The notes under the pieces are model-generated. The model ran no database searches, was not told where the DNA came from, and was given only the letters and a program-made list of their open reading frames with translations. Of a stretch of DNA of 64,000 bases, positions 50,628-59,103 are shown one piece after another (position 1 is the stretch's first letter; every line of letters begins with the position of its first letter). This DNA comes from Actinomycetota bacterium. Its GTDB lineage: Bacteria; Actinomycetota; Thermoleophilia; Solirubrobacterales; Solirubrobacteraceae. The position numbers and the translations under genes were made by a program. Location: NCBI GenBank assembly GCA_009699245.1, contig WLOQ01000006.1:62001-126000 (forward strand). Direction: 5' to 3'.

Positions 50628-50962
50628 CCGGCCCGCTGGAGATCTCCACCGGACGCGCTGCGGCGCTGCAGGACGACGAGGACGCGGTCATCCTCGACGT
50701 GCGCGAGCCGTACGAGCGGGCTGCCGGTCACATCCCGGGGAGCATCCACATCCCGCTGGACGAGCTCGGGCGCCGCGCGGGAGAACTGGACCCGGCAACA
50801 CCGATCGTCGTCGTGTGCCGTGCCGGCATGCGCTCGCTCTACGCGGCCCAGGCGCTGCAGGCGGCGGGGTACGACGCCGTCTCGATGGCCGGCGGCCTGC
50901 TCGCGTGGGATGGCGAGCAGCGCCCACTGGACCCGCCGGGCGGCGTGGTCGCCGAGCACTAG
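50624..50962 (+). CDS. Single-domain rhodanese
   Basis: 112 aa. ILDVREPYERAAGHIPGSIH and active-site loop VVVCRAGMRSLYAAQAL with the persulfide cysteine; WDGEQRPL at the end. Transfers sulfane sulfur. Translational coupling to the flavoprotein suggests a joint thiol or sulfur function, which is an inference. Confidence 0.93.
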   Translation: MTGPLEISTGRAAALQDDEDAVILDVREPYERAAGHIPGSIHIPLDELGRRAGELDPATPIVVVCRAGMRSLYAAQALQAAGYDAVSMAGGLLAWDGEQRPLDPPGGVVAEH

Positions 50963-50969
50963 CGGCCGG

Positions 50970-52532
50970 TCAGACGCGCGTGCCGCGCGAGATGGGGCCG
51001 TGATGGGCATCCATCGCGACGAGCTCGTGCGCGCGCGCCGCCCAATCGCAGAGGATCGGCCGCGTGTCGCGCGGGTCGATGATCTCCTCGACGGAGAATC
51101 GCTCGGCGGTGCGGAAGGGGGAGACCGCGCGCTGCAGGCGGGCCTCGATCTCGGCGCGCAGCGCGACCGGGTCGTCAGCGGCCTCGAGCTCGCGGCGGTA
51201 GGCGGCCTCGAGGCCACCGGCGATCGGCAGAGACCCCCAGCTGCCCGACGGCCACGCGAAGCGCAGATTGAGCCGCGAGCCGTCGCCATGGCCGGCGCCC
51301 GCGACGCCGTACACCTTGCGCACGAGGATCGAGCACCACGGGGTCTGCGCCTGGAGGACGGCGGCGAGCGCGCGACCGCCGCGCCGCACCGTCCCGCGGC
51401 GCTCGGCGTCGGTGCCGATGACGAATCCCGGGTTGTCGACGAGATTCAGCACCGGCAGGCGGAACGCGTCGCAGAGGTCGACGAAGCGCGTGAGTTTGTC
51501 CGAGGCCTCGGCCGTGATGCCGCCGCCATAGTGCTTCGGGTCGCTGGCGAGGACGCCCACGGGGCGCCCGTCGAGCCGTGCAAAGGCGGTGATCACCGAG
51601 GGCCCGAAGCGGCGGCCCATCTCGAAGACCGAGCCGCGGTCGACGATGAGCTCGAGGATGCGGCGCATCTCGAAAGGCTGGCGCGGGTCGCGCGGGACGA
51701 TGCCCAGCAGCTTCTCCTCGCGGCGATCGGGGGCGTCCGTTCCGGCGATGATCGGCGGAGCTTCCCAGGCGCTCCCCGGCAGGTAGGAGAGAAAGCGCCG
51801 GATCTGGTCGAGTGCGTCGTCCTCATCGGCGGCCTCATTGTCGACCGCCCCAGAGCGCGTCTGCATGCGCGAGCCGCCGAGCTCCTCCTTGTCCGGCTGC
51901 TCGCCCATTGCGGCGGCGACGACGGGCGGTCCGGCGACGAAGAGCTGCCCCGAGCCGCGCACGATCACGGAGAAGTGGGACAGCGACACGCGCACGGCAC
52001 CCATCCCGGCACATGGCCCGAGCGCCGCGGCTGCGACGGGGACGCGGGCGAGATTCGCGATTACGAGATCGAATCCAGGGAGCGGCGGGACGTAGGAGAA
52101 CCCGGTCGTCTCCAGGCTCTTCACCGAGCCGCCGCCGCCGGTGCCGTCGACGAGGCGCACGATCGGCGTGCGCAGCTCGTGGGCGGCGCGCTCGGCCCAG
52201 ATCATCTTCTCCCAGATCGCCGCGTCGGCCGCGCCGCCGCGGACGGTGAAGTCGTCGGCCTGGACGACCATGCGACGGCCGTCGATGCGCCCGCGCCCCA
52301 CGAGCATGTTCGCCGGCAGGAAGTCCGTCAGCGCTCCCGCCTCGTCGTAGGTGGCCTGCCCGGCGAGGCCGCCGGTCTCGTGGAACGTGCCGGGATCGAG
52401 CAGGCGCTCGATCCGCTCACGCACGGTGAGCTTGCCCGCGCCACGTTGGCGCGCCACGCGCTCCTCGCCGCCCATGCGCTGCGCCAGTTCGCGGCGCTGA
52501 CGCAGCTCGGCGAGCTCTGGTTCCCAGGTCAC
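50970..52532 (-). CDS. Acyl-CoA carboxylase carboxyltransferase (beta) subunit
   Basis: 520 aa. N-terminal crotonase half: RGAGKLTVRERIERLLDPGT, GFSYVPPLPGFDLVIANLAR, LGPCAGMGAVRVSLSHFSVI. C-terminal half: GVLASDPKHYGGGITAEASD, LPVLNLVDNPGFVIG, KVYGVAGAGHGDG. Transfers CO2 from biotin to an acyl-CoA; propionyl-, methylcrotonyl- or other specificity cannot be fixed. No biotin carboxylase alpha gene adjoins it. GTG 52532 follows TAGCAT by 7 nt. Confidence 0.92.
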   Translation of the reverse strand: MTWEPELAELRQRRELAQRMGGEERVARQRGAGKLTVRERIERLLDPGTFHETGGLAGQATYDEAGALTDFLPANMLVGRGRIDGRRMVVQADDFTVRGGAADAAIWEKMIWAERAAHELRTPIVRLVDGTGGGGSVKSLETTGFSYVPPLPGFDLVIANLARVPVAAAALGPCAGMGAVRVSLSHFSVIVRGSGQLFVAGPPVVAAAMGEQPDKEELGGSRMQTRSGAVDNEAADEDDALDQIRRFLSYLPGSAWEAPPIIAGTDAPDRREEKLLGIVPRDPRQPFEMRRILELIVDRGSVFEMGRRFGPSVITAFARLDGRPVGVLASDPKHYGGGITAEASDKLTRFVDLCDAFRLPVLNLVDNPGFVIGTDAERRGTVRRGGRALAAVLQAQTPWCSILVRKVYGVAGAGHGDGSRLNLRFAWPSGSWGSLPIAGGLEAAYRRELEAADDPVALRAEIEARLQRAVSPFRTAERFSVEEIIDPRDTRPILCDWAARAHELVAMDAHHGPISRGTRV

Positions 52533-52539
52533 CGGGCAG

Positions 52540-52545
52540 ATGCTA
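52540..52545 (-). promoter_or_regulatory. -10 element TAGCAT, leaderless start of carboxyltransferase
   Basis: On the minus strand TAGCAT is followed by 7 nt and GTG 52532. Confidence 0.6.
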
Positions 52546-52560
52546 GACGGGCCTCGTGAG

Positions 52561-52566
52561 TAGGCT
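52561..52566 (+). promoter_or_regulatory. -10 element TAGGCT, leaderless start of acyl-CoA dehydrogenase
   Basis: TAGGCT, 7 nt, ATG 52574. The two divergent acyl-CoA enzymes share a 41-bp region. Confidence 0.6.
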
Positions 52567-52573
52567 TGCGGGC

Positions 52574-53722
52574 ATGTCTGCGAGCTACACCGATGCCTAT
52601 TCCATCCCGCAGGAGCACCTCGACCTGCGTGACATGATCCGTCAGATCGCACAGGAGCGCGTCGCGCCGCGCGCGCACGACATCGACAAGCACTCCGAGT
52701 ACCCGCAGGACCTGCGCGAGCTCTTCGCGGAGAACGACATCCTCGCGCTGCCGTTCCCGGTCGAGTACGGCGGCACCGGGACCGGGACGCTGATGCTGAC
52801 GATGGCCGTCGAGGAGATCGCGAAGGCGTGCGCTGCCACGGCCCTGATGCTCATGGTCCAGGACCTCGGCACGCTGCCGATCCAGCTCGCGGGCAGCGAG
52901 GAGCTCAAGCAGCGCTTCCTGCCGAAGTGCGCCGCCGGCGAGTGGACGCCCGCGTTCGCGCTGTCCGAGCCCGAGGCCGGGTCCGACCCGGCGGCGATGC
53001 GGACGACCGCGCGCCTGGAGGGTGACGAGTGGGTCATCAACGGCACGAAGAACTGGATCTCGAACGCCGGCGTGGCGGACTTCTACGTCGTCTTCGCGAG
53101 CACCGACCGCGAGCAGCGCAAGACCACGGCCTTCGTCGTTGAGGCGGACCGGCCCGGCTTCTCGATCGGCGGCTACGAGCACAAGATGGGGATCAAGGGC
53201 TCGCCGACCGGGTCGCCCGTCCTTGAGGATGTGCGCGTCCCGGCGGAGAACGTCATCGGCGAGGTCAACGGTGGCCTGAAGGTCGCGCTCGCGACGCTCG
53301 AGCGCACCCGCCTGGGCGCTGCCGCGCAGGCCGTCGGTGTCGCGCAGGGCGCTACCGACTACGCCACGGGGTACGCCAAGGAGCGCGTGACGTTCGGCAA
53401 GCCGATCTTCGAGCATCAGGCGATCCAGTTCCGGCTCGCCGAGATGGAGGCGCGCATCGCAGCGGCCCGCGAGCTCACGTACCGCGCGAGCGCGGCGGCC
53501 GACCGCAACGAGGTCGGCCTGGGCAAGTGGACGTCGATGGCGAAGCTCGTCGCGTCGGACACGGCGATGTGGGCGACGACCGAAGCCGTTCAGGTCCTCG
53601 GCGGGTATGGCTACGTCAGCGACTACCCCGTCGAGCGTATGATGCGCGACGCCAAGATCACCCAGATCTACGAGGGGACGAACGAAATCCAGCGCCTCGT
53701 GATCGCCCGCTCGATGGCCTGA
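52574..53722 (+). CDS. Acyl-CoA dehydrogenase
   Basis: 382 aa. FALSEPEAGSDPAAMRTTAR (flavin/substrate loop), INGTKNWISNAGVADFYVVF, KMGIKGSPTGSPVLEDVRVP, ERVTFGKPIFEHQAIQFRLA and QVLGGYGYVSDYPVERMMRD with IYEGTNEIQRLVIARSM; the Glu in YEGTNEIQR is the expected catalytic base. It resembles short/branched-chain enzymes. Divergent from the carboxyltransferase, which suggests a shared branched-chain or odd-chain acyl-CoA pathway (inference). Confidence 0.95.
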   Translation: MSASYTDAYSIPQEHLDLRDMIRQIAQERVAPRAHDIDKHSEYPQDLRELFAENDILALPFPVEYGGTGTGTLMLTMAVEEIAKACAATALMLMVQDLGTLPIQLAGSEELKQRFLPKCAAGEWTPAFALSEPEAGSDPAAMRTTARLEGDEWVINGTKNWISNAGVADFYVVFASTDREQRKTTAFVVEADRPGFSIGGYEHKMGIKGSPTGSPVLEDVRVPAENVIGEVNGGLKVALATLERTRLGAAAQAVGVAQGATDYATGYAKERVTFGKPIFEHQAIQFRLAEMEARIAAARELTYRASAAADRNEVGLGKWTSMAKLVASDTAMWATTEAVQVLGGYGYVSDYPVERMMRDAKITQIYEGTNEIQRLVIARSMA

Positions 53723-53732
53723 CCTCCGGACC

Positions 53733-54359
53733 ATGCCCCCAGCCCGCCGCATCGCCTTCGCCGCCGTCGTGGCGCTCTGCGCCGGACTGACGGCGGCCGC
53801 GCTGCTCGCGGGCTTCAGCTCCAGCCCGCTGATCCGCGCGCTCGAGACGCTCGCGATCATCGGCCTCGTGATCGCCGTGGTCTTCGGTGGAGCGATCGCC
53901 CTCGGGCTGCGCCTCGCTGGCTGGCAGGAGCCCGAGTCGGAGGAGGACTTCGATCGGATCGTCGAGCGCAGTGAGCGCCTTGCGGCCGACGGGCTCGCCG
54001 TCGACCCGGATGAGCACGAGTTCCTCGAGCTCGATCCCTTCAGCGACCGCGACTTCGAAGAGCTCGTCCGCGAGGCGCTCGACGAGCTCCCCGACATGCT
54101 GCGCACCGCCCTCAACCGCAACGTCGCCGTCGTGATCTCGGACAAGGGCCGCCGCGAGCGCGCCTACGGGCTCTATCAGGGGGACGGCGCCACGCGCGAC
54201 GATCACCCGGACCGCATCATCATCTTCCGCGACACCCTGCGCCGCGACTTCGGCCATGACGCCGACCTCCTGCGCGAACAGGTGACCATCACGGTCCGCC
54301 ACGAGCTCGCCCACCACATCGGGTTCGATGAGCTCGGCGTGCGCGGCCTCGGTCTCTGA
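53733..54359 (+). CDS. Membrane-anchored minimal zinc metallopeptidase
   Basis: 208 aa. Two N-terminal hydrophobic segments (FAAVVALCAGLTAAALLAGF; LAIIGLVIAVVFGGAIAL), then an acidic linker and a compact domain of the DUF1025 / minimal zincin family with VTITVRHELAHHIGFDE (HExxH). LYQGDGATRDDHPDRIIIFR precedes it, as in the family. Family members are small cytosolic zincins; the membrane anchor is unusual. Start 10 nt after the dehydrogenase, and the stop overlaps ltrA by one base. Confidence 0.88.
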   Translation: MPPARRIAFAAVVALCAGLTAAALLAGFSSSPLIRALETLAIIGLVIAVVFGGAIALGLRLAGWQEPESEEDFDRIVERSERLAADGLAVDPDEHEFLELDPFSDRDFEELVREALDELPDMLRTALNRNVAVVISDKGRRERAYGLYQGDGATRDDHPDRIIIFRDTLRRDFGHDADLLREQVTITVRHELAHHIGFDELGVRGLGL

Positions 54360-55546
54360 TGCAAGGCCACGACGGCGCGCGCCACCTCTCCCCGCTGCAC
54401 AGGCCACCGCAGCTACGTCGCTCGCAGGGCGACGACCGCCATGCGACTTGGCTCGAGCTCTTCTTCGACCTCGTGATCGTCGCCGCGGTGATCAGCCTCG
54501 CGGGGCGCCTCGTCCAGGAACCGGACCTCGTCGGGGTGCTGCGCTTCATCGCGCTCTTCATCCCGATCGCGTGGGCGTGGATGGGGTTCACGTACTACGC
54601 CAATCGCTTCGACAGCGACGACCTGATCTACCGCCTGACGGTGTCGGCCTCGATGCTCGCCATCGCGGCGATGGCCACCTCGATCGGCGATCTCTCGGAC
54701 GCGGCGACGCGCCGCTTCGCGCTCGCCTACGCGGCGGTGGCGTTCCTGCGGCTGCTGCTCTACGCACGAGCGCGGCATCACGTCCCGGAGGCTCGCCGGA
54801 CAATCAACTTCTACCTGCTCGGCTTCGGTCTGGGCTTCCTCTTCTGGGTCGTGTCGGCGCTCGTGCCGCCGCCCATGCGCTATGTCCTGTGGGGGATCGG
54901 ACTGCTCGTCGAGTTTGCGACGCCGCTGCTCGGCTGGGGGACGATCTCCGCGACGCCCGTCGACCGCGTGCATCTCGTCGAGCGCTTCGGGCTCTTCACC
55001 ATCATCGTGCTCGGCGAGTCGATGCTCTCGCTCGTCCTCGGCGTCCAGATCGCCTCATGGACCGGGACGACGGTCGCCGTCGCGGGCGCGTCGTTCATGG
55101 GCACGGTCGCGATCTGGTGGACGTACTTCGATTTCGAGGGCGGGCACAAGCTCAAGGCCGGGCTCTGGGGGTTCGTCACCTCGTACGGCCACATCGCGAT
55201 CTGGCTGTCGACGGCGGCGCTCGCCGCGGCCGCGAAGATGGCGATCAAGCACTCGGACGAGATCGTCGCCGACGCCGGGGAGCGATGGATCGCCGTCGGG
55301 TCCGCCGGCGTGTTCCTCGCGACGATCGGCATCTTCCACTTCGCCGACCGCGACGACGAGCCACGGCTGCTGTCGCTTGCGCGCATCTGCGGCATCGCCG
55401 CGCTGATGGGGATCGGAGTCTTCGGGTCGAGCCTGCGCTGGCCGACGCTCATGGTGGCGATCGCCGCAATCCTGATCGTCGGCGCCGTTGTCGAAGGCCT
55501 CAGCCGGCGTCACCTGCTCCTGCGTGGCCTCGGCACAGAGGCCTGA
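54359..55546 (+). CDS. LtrA (low temperature requirement A) family membrane protein
   Basis: 395 aa with about ten hydrophobic helices. The signature ATWLELFFDLVIVAAVISLA opens the domain, and ERFGLFTIIVLGESMLSLVL and WWTYFDFEGG are diagnostic. The molecular function of the family is unknown. ATG shares its first base with the preceding stop (TGATG), indicating coupled translation. Confidence 0.92.
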   Translation: MQGHDGARHLSPLHRPPQLRRSQGDDRHATWLELFFDLVIVAAVISLAGRLVQEPDLVGVLRFIALFIPIAWAWMGFTYYANRFDSDDLIYRLTVSASMLAIAAMATSIGDLSDAATRRFALAYAAVAFLRLLLYARARHHVPEARRTINFYLLGFGLGFLFWVVSALVPPPMRYVLWGIGLLVEFATPLLGWGTISATPVDRVHLVERFGLFTIIVLGESMLSLVLGVQIASWTGTTVAVAGASFMGTVAIWWTYFDFEGGHKLKAGLWGFVTSYGHIAIWLSTAALAAAAKMAIKHSDEIVADAGERWIAVGSAGVFLATIGIFHFADRDDEPRLLSLARICGIAALMGIGVFGSSLRWPTLMVAIAAILIVGAVVEGLSRRHLLLRGLGTEA

Positions 55547-55596
55547 CCGCGCCACCTGGCTCGGCTGCCGGCCGCGCGTGTCACACTCGAAACGCC

Positions 55597-56060
55597 ATGC
55601 AGCGACTGCGAATTCTGGGCCTCTTGGCGCTGCTGCCGGTGCTTGTGCCGGCCGTCAGCGCGTCAGCGCGTCAGCATCGACTTCAGCGGACACGACCGCG
55701 CCGACGCTTTCGCGGCCGATGATCGAGCCGAAGGTGGTCTCGCGAACAGCGCGGACGACGGCGCTGCGGTTCACGCTCGACGAGTCCGCGATGGTGCGCG
55801 GGACGATCATGCGCCGCTGGCCGGGGCGGCGCGACGTCGCGGGACACTGTGTCTCTGCGCGGACGGGTGCGAAGGGCGAGCGCTGCACCCGCCGTGCGAC
55901 TGCGGGGCAGTTCAGCGTGAGCGCCGCGCCCGGGGCCAACCGGGCGCGGCTCGCGGTGCTGCGTCTGACGCTCGGGTCCTACACGCTGCTGCTCACACCG
56001 ACCGATGCGGCGGGCAACGCGGGCGTCGCGCGAACGGTGACCTTCCGGGTCACCCGCTGA
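55597..56060 (+). pseudogene. Secreted Ig-like-domain protein, out of frame at an 8-bp repeat
   Basis: ATG 55597 opens a clean signal peptide (RILGLLALLPVLVPAVSASA) but that frame stops at about 55722. The next frame carries the mature part: ADTTAPTLSRPMIEPKV, RTTALRFTLDESAMVRGTI and LLLTPTDAAGNAGVARTVTF, a layout I associate with secreted proteins of Solirubrobacterales. The switch falls in GTCAGCGC repeated 2.75 times. Removing one 8-bp unit restores one continuous frame of about 151 aa. It is either a pseudogene, a phase-variable gene or an assembly error. Confidence 0.8.
55654..55675 (+). repeat. 8-bp tandem repeat (GTCAGCGC) x 2.75
   Basis: Units at 55654-55661 and 55662-55669, plus GTCAGC at 55670-55675. 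The unit length is not a multiple of three, so each slippage event changes frame. Confidence 0.9.
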
Positions 56061-56069
56061 CCTGGTGGC

Positions 56070-56843
56070 TCAGCGCGGGGCCATCCGGATGGCCCCGTCG
56101 AAGCGGATGACCTCGCCGTTGAGCATCGGCGTGCGCACGATGTACGTCGCGAGGTCCGCGTACTCCTCCGGCTGACCGAGCCGGCTCGGGAACGGCACCT
56201 GCTGACCGAGCGACTTGCGCGCGTCCTCCGGCAGGGAGGCGAGCAGCGGAGTCTCGAAGAGGCCCGGGGCGATCGTGCAGACACGGATGCCGTCGCGATG
56301 GAGGTCGCGTGCGGCGGGGAGGGTCATCCCGACCACGCCGCCCTTCGTCGCCGAGTAGGCGATCTGGCCGATCTGACCGTCGTAGGCCGCGACCGACGCG
56401 GTCGTGACGATGACGCCGCGCTCGCCGTCCGGCTCATCCGGGGACGTCTCGGTGATCATCTTGAATGCCGCGAGGCGCATCATGTTGAAGGTGCCGACGA
56501 GGTTGATGTCGATCAGGTTCTGGAACTGGTCGAGCGGGTGCGGACCCTTGGCCGACGCGACCTTGACGGCGAACCCCGTTCCGGCGCAGGCGACGGCGAT
56601 GCGCAGCCCGCGCGGGGCCTCCGCGGCGCGATCGACGGCCGCCTGCATCGGCTCCTCATGGCGCACGTCACACGCGACGAAGGCGGCTCGATCGCCGAGC
56701 TCGTCGGCGATGGCCTGACCACGCTCCGGATTGAAGTCGGCGATGACGACGTGCGCGCCCTCAGCGTGGAGGCGGCGGACGGTGGCCTCGCCGAGGCCGG
56801 ATGCGCCACCGGTGATGACGGCGCCTGCTCCTTCGATGTTCAT
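56070..56843 (-). CDS. Short-chain dehydrogenase, 3-hydroxyacyl-CoA dehydrogenase type II-like
   Basis: 257 aa. GAGAVITGGASGLGEATVRR (NAD loop), VIADFNPERG with the NAD-selecting Asp, NMMRLAAFKMI, VTTASVAAYDGQIGQIAYSA with Ser-Tyr-Lys, and a C-terminal RLGQPEEYADLATYIVRTPM. It resembles HSD10/FabG-like beta-oxidation dehydrogenases. Divergent from a thiolase, consistent with a shared beta-oxidation role. Confidence 0.92.
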   Translation of the reverse strand: MNIEGAGAVITGGASGLGEATVRRLHAEGAHVVIADFNPERGQAIADELGDRAAFVACDVRHEEPMQAAVDRAAEAPRGLRIAVACAGTGFAVKVASAKGPHPLDQFQNLIDINLVGTFNMMRLAAFKMITETSPDEPDGERGVIVTTASVAAYDGQIGQIAYSATKGGVVGMTLPAARDLHRDGIRVCTIAPGLFETPLLASLPEDARKSLGQQVPFPSRLGQPEEYADLATYIVRTPMLNGEVIRFDGAIRMAPR

Positions 56844-56878
56844 GTGCAGGGTGCTCCTGATCGGATTGCGGTCAGACG

Positions 56879-56888
56879 ATCCTACGAT
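56879..56888. promoter_or_regulatory. Overlapping divergent -10 elements, SDR/thiolase
   Basis: TAGGAT on the minus strand (56884-56879) and TACGAT on the plus strand (56883-56888) share two bases, so the two promoters can hardly be used at the same instant. Confidence 0.5.
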
Positions 56889-56938
56889 GAAGGGGCGTGC
56901 CTAGACTCGCGGGAGACCGTGATCGAAAGGACCATTCC

Positions 56939-58105
56939 ATGCCGCAGGCCGTGATCGTCGACGTCGTTCGGACCCCCGTGGGTCGCGCCTTCAAGGGCTC
57001 GCTCGCGAGCGTGCGCCCCGACGACGCGCTCGCCTTCATCATCGACGCGCTGCTTGAGCGCAACCCCGGGGTCGACCCGGCGAGCGTCGAGGAGGTCATC
57101 GCCGGCTGCGGCATGCCGCAGGGTGTGCAGGCCAACAACATCGCGCGCATCGCGGTGCTCCTCAGCAAGCATCTGGCGCAGGAGACGGCCGCGAGCACGA
57201 TTTCGCGCTATTGCGCGTCGGGACTCGAGGCGATCCGCATCGCCGCGAACGCCGTGCAGGCGGGCCAGGGTGACATCTACATCGCAGCGGGCGTCGAGTT
57301 CATCTCGAGCTTCAACGCCTCGCAGGAGAGCGCCCATCCTGAGGACTGGAACAGCGCGCTCCAGGGGGCGCAGCCGGGGCAGCCGGACGCCTACATCGCC
57401 ATGGGCCAGACCGCCGAGAACGTCGCGCGGCGCTACGGCGTCGCACGCGAGGACCAGGACGCCTTCGCGCAGCGCTCGCAGGAGCGCGCCGTGGCCGCCC
57501 AGGTGGCCGGCTTCTTCGAGCGCGAGATCGTCCCGGTGACGCTCGCGGACGGGACCGTCGTCGCCACCGACGACGGGCCGCGGGCCGACTCGACGGTCGA
57601 GCGGCTCGGCGAGCTGAAGCCGGCCTTCCGCGAGGACGGCACCGTCACGGCGGGCAACGCCTGCCCGCTCAATGATGGAGCCGCGGCGGCGCTCATCATG
57701 AGCGAAGACCGCGCCGCCGAACTCGGCCTGACACCGCGCGCACGGATCATCACGGCGGCGACCTCCGGCAACGAACCTGAATTCATGGGCGTGGCACCGA
57801 TCGGCGCGATCCGCAAGGCACTCGACCGTGCCGGCCTGACGATCGACGACATCGACATCGTCGAGCTCAACGAGGCGTTCGCCGCGCAGGTCCTGCCGAT
57901 CGCGGCCGAGATCGGGATCGACCTCGATCGCCTCAACCCGCACGGCGGCGCGATCGCGATCGGTCACCCGTTCGGGATGACTGGGCTGCGGATGATGGCG
58001 ACGCTGCTCAATGGCCTGGAGTCCACGGGCGGTCGCTATGGCCTTGAGACGATGTGCGTCGCCCAGGGACAGGGCGAGGCGATGGTCATCGAACGCCTTG
58101 GCTAG
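56939..58105 (+). CDS. Acetyl-CoA C-acyltransferase (thiolase)
   Basis: 388 aa. N-terminal VDVVRTPVGRAFKGSLASVR; nucleophile Cys in TISRYCASGLEAIRIAA; NACPLNDGAAAALIMS; NEAFAAQVLPIA; GGAIAIGHPFGMTGLRMM with His; and the second Cys in METMCVAQGQGEAM-like TMCVAQGQGEAM. Cleaves 3-ketoacyl-CoA or condenses acyl-CoA units. ATG 56939 has AAAGGA 7 nt upstream. Its stop shares CTAG with the convergent egtD. Confidence 0.95.
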   Translation: MPQAVIVDVVRTPVGRAFKGSLASVRPDDALAFIIDALLERNPGVDPASVEEVIAGCGMPQGVQANNIARIAVLLSKHLAQETAASTISRYCASGLEAIRIAANAVQAGQGDIYIAAGVEFISSFNASQESAHPEDWNSALQGAQPGQPDAYIAMGQTAENVARRYGVAREDQDAFAQRSQERAVAAQVAGFFEREIVPVTLADGTVVATDDGPRADSTVERLGELKPAFREDGTVTAGNACPLNDGAAAALIMSEDRAAELGLTPRARIITAATSGNEPEFMGVAPIGAIRKALDRAGLTIDDIDIVELNEAFAAQVLPIAAEIGIDLDRLNPHGGAIAIGHPFGMTGLRMMATLLNGLESTGGRYGLETMCVAQGQGEAMVIERLG

Positions 58106-59103
58106 GGGCCGGCAGGCGTCGCGAGGCTTAGCGCGAAGCGCCCCTCATCGTCCGTGAGGAGGTCGCGCAGGACGAGCCCTGCCGCGTCCAAGTCGCCGGT
58201 GAGCCGTTCGCGGGTGAACTTCGCACTGATCTCGGTGCGCAGCTCCTCGCGGGCGGCGAACTCGACTGTCAGGTCGAGCGCCGCGACGCGCACCGTCATA
58301 TGCCGGGTGGCGCGCAGACGCATCTCGATCCACTCGTGTTCGCGGTCGAAGAACGCGACGTGCTCGAAGGCCTCGACGTCGAAGTCGCCATCGAGCTCCC
58401 GGTTAATCACGCGCAGGACATTGCGATTGAACTCGGCGGTGACGCCGCGCGAGTCGTTGTACGCCGCCTCGAGCACCGCTGTGTCCTTCACGAGGTCGGT
58501 CCCGACGAGCAGGTGATCGACTCCAGGGCGCAGCAGCGCGGCGATCGACCGCAGCAGGCGCCGGCGCGAGCCGGGCGCGAAGTTCCCGATCGTTCCGCCG
58601 AGGAAGGCGACGATGCGCGGCCCGTCAGGTGCGGGGACGTGCGCGAGGTGCCGCTCGAAGTCGCCGACGATCCCCTCGACCTCGAGCTCTCCGAAGATCG
58701 CCGTGAGCTCCGCCGCGCTGCGGCGGAGCATCGCCTCGGTGACGTCCACCGGGACGTAGCGGCGCAGCGTGCCCGCGACATCGAGCGCCGCGAGCAGAAT
58801 GCGCGTCTTCTCGGCGGTCCCTGATCCGAGCTCGACGATCTCCGCAGCGCGCGTCGTATGCGCGATGCGTGCGGCCTGTGCGACGAGGATCGAGCGCTCG
58901 GTCCGCGTCGGGTAGTACTCGGGCAGTTCGCAGATCCGGTCGAAGAGTTCGGCGCCGCGGGCGTCGTAGAAGTGCTTCGGGGGCAGCTCCTTGAGCGGGC
59001 GGGTCAGCCCGTCGAGCACGTCCTCGGCGAGTGTGCGGCTTTCGCCGTGGTCGAGGAATGACTGCACCGTGACGCGGCCCGCGTCGCCGTCGTCGAGGGT
59101 CAT
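58102..59103 (-). CDS. egtD: L-histidine N-alpha-methyltransferase EgtD
   Basis: 333 aa, ergothioneine biosynthesis step 1: trimethylation of histidine to hercynine with SAM. LKELPPKHFYDARGAELFDR, YYPTRTERSIL and SAM motif AEIVELGSGTAEKTRILLAA are diagnostic, with IVAFLGGTIGNFAP and FNRNVLRVINRELDGDFD later. It begins within the egtB stop (ATGA) although it acts before EgtB. Confidence 0.96.
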   Translation of the reverse strand: MTLDDGDAGRVTVQSFLDHGESRTLAEDVLDGLTRPLKELPPKHFYDARGAELFDRICELPEYYPTRTERSILVAQAARIAHTTRAAEIVELGSGTAEKTRILLAALDVAGTLRRYVPVDVTEAMLRRSAAELTAIFGELEVEGIVGDFERHLAHVPAPDGPRIVAFLGGTIGNFAPGSRRRLLRSIAALLRPGVDHLLVGTDLVKDTAVLEAAYNDSRGVTAEFNRNVLRVINRELDGDFDVEAFEHVAFFDREHEWIEMRLRATRHMTVRVAALDLTVEFAAREELRTEISAKFTRERLTGDLDAAGLVLRDLLTDDEGRFALSLATPAGP

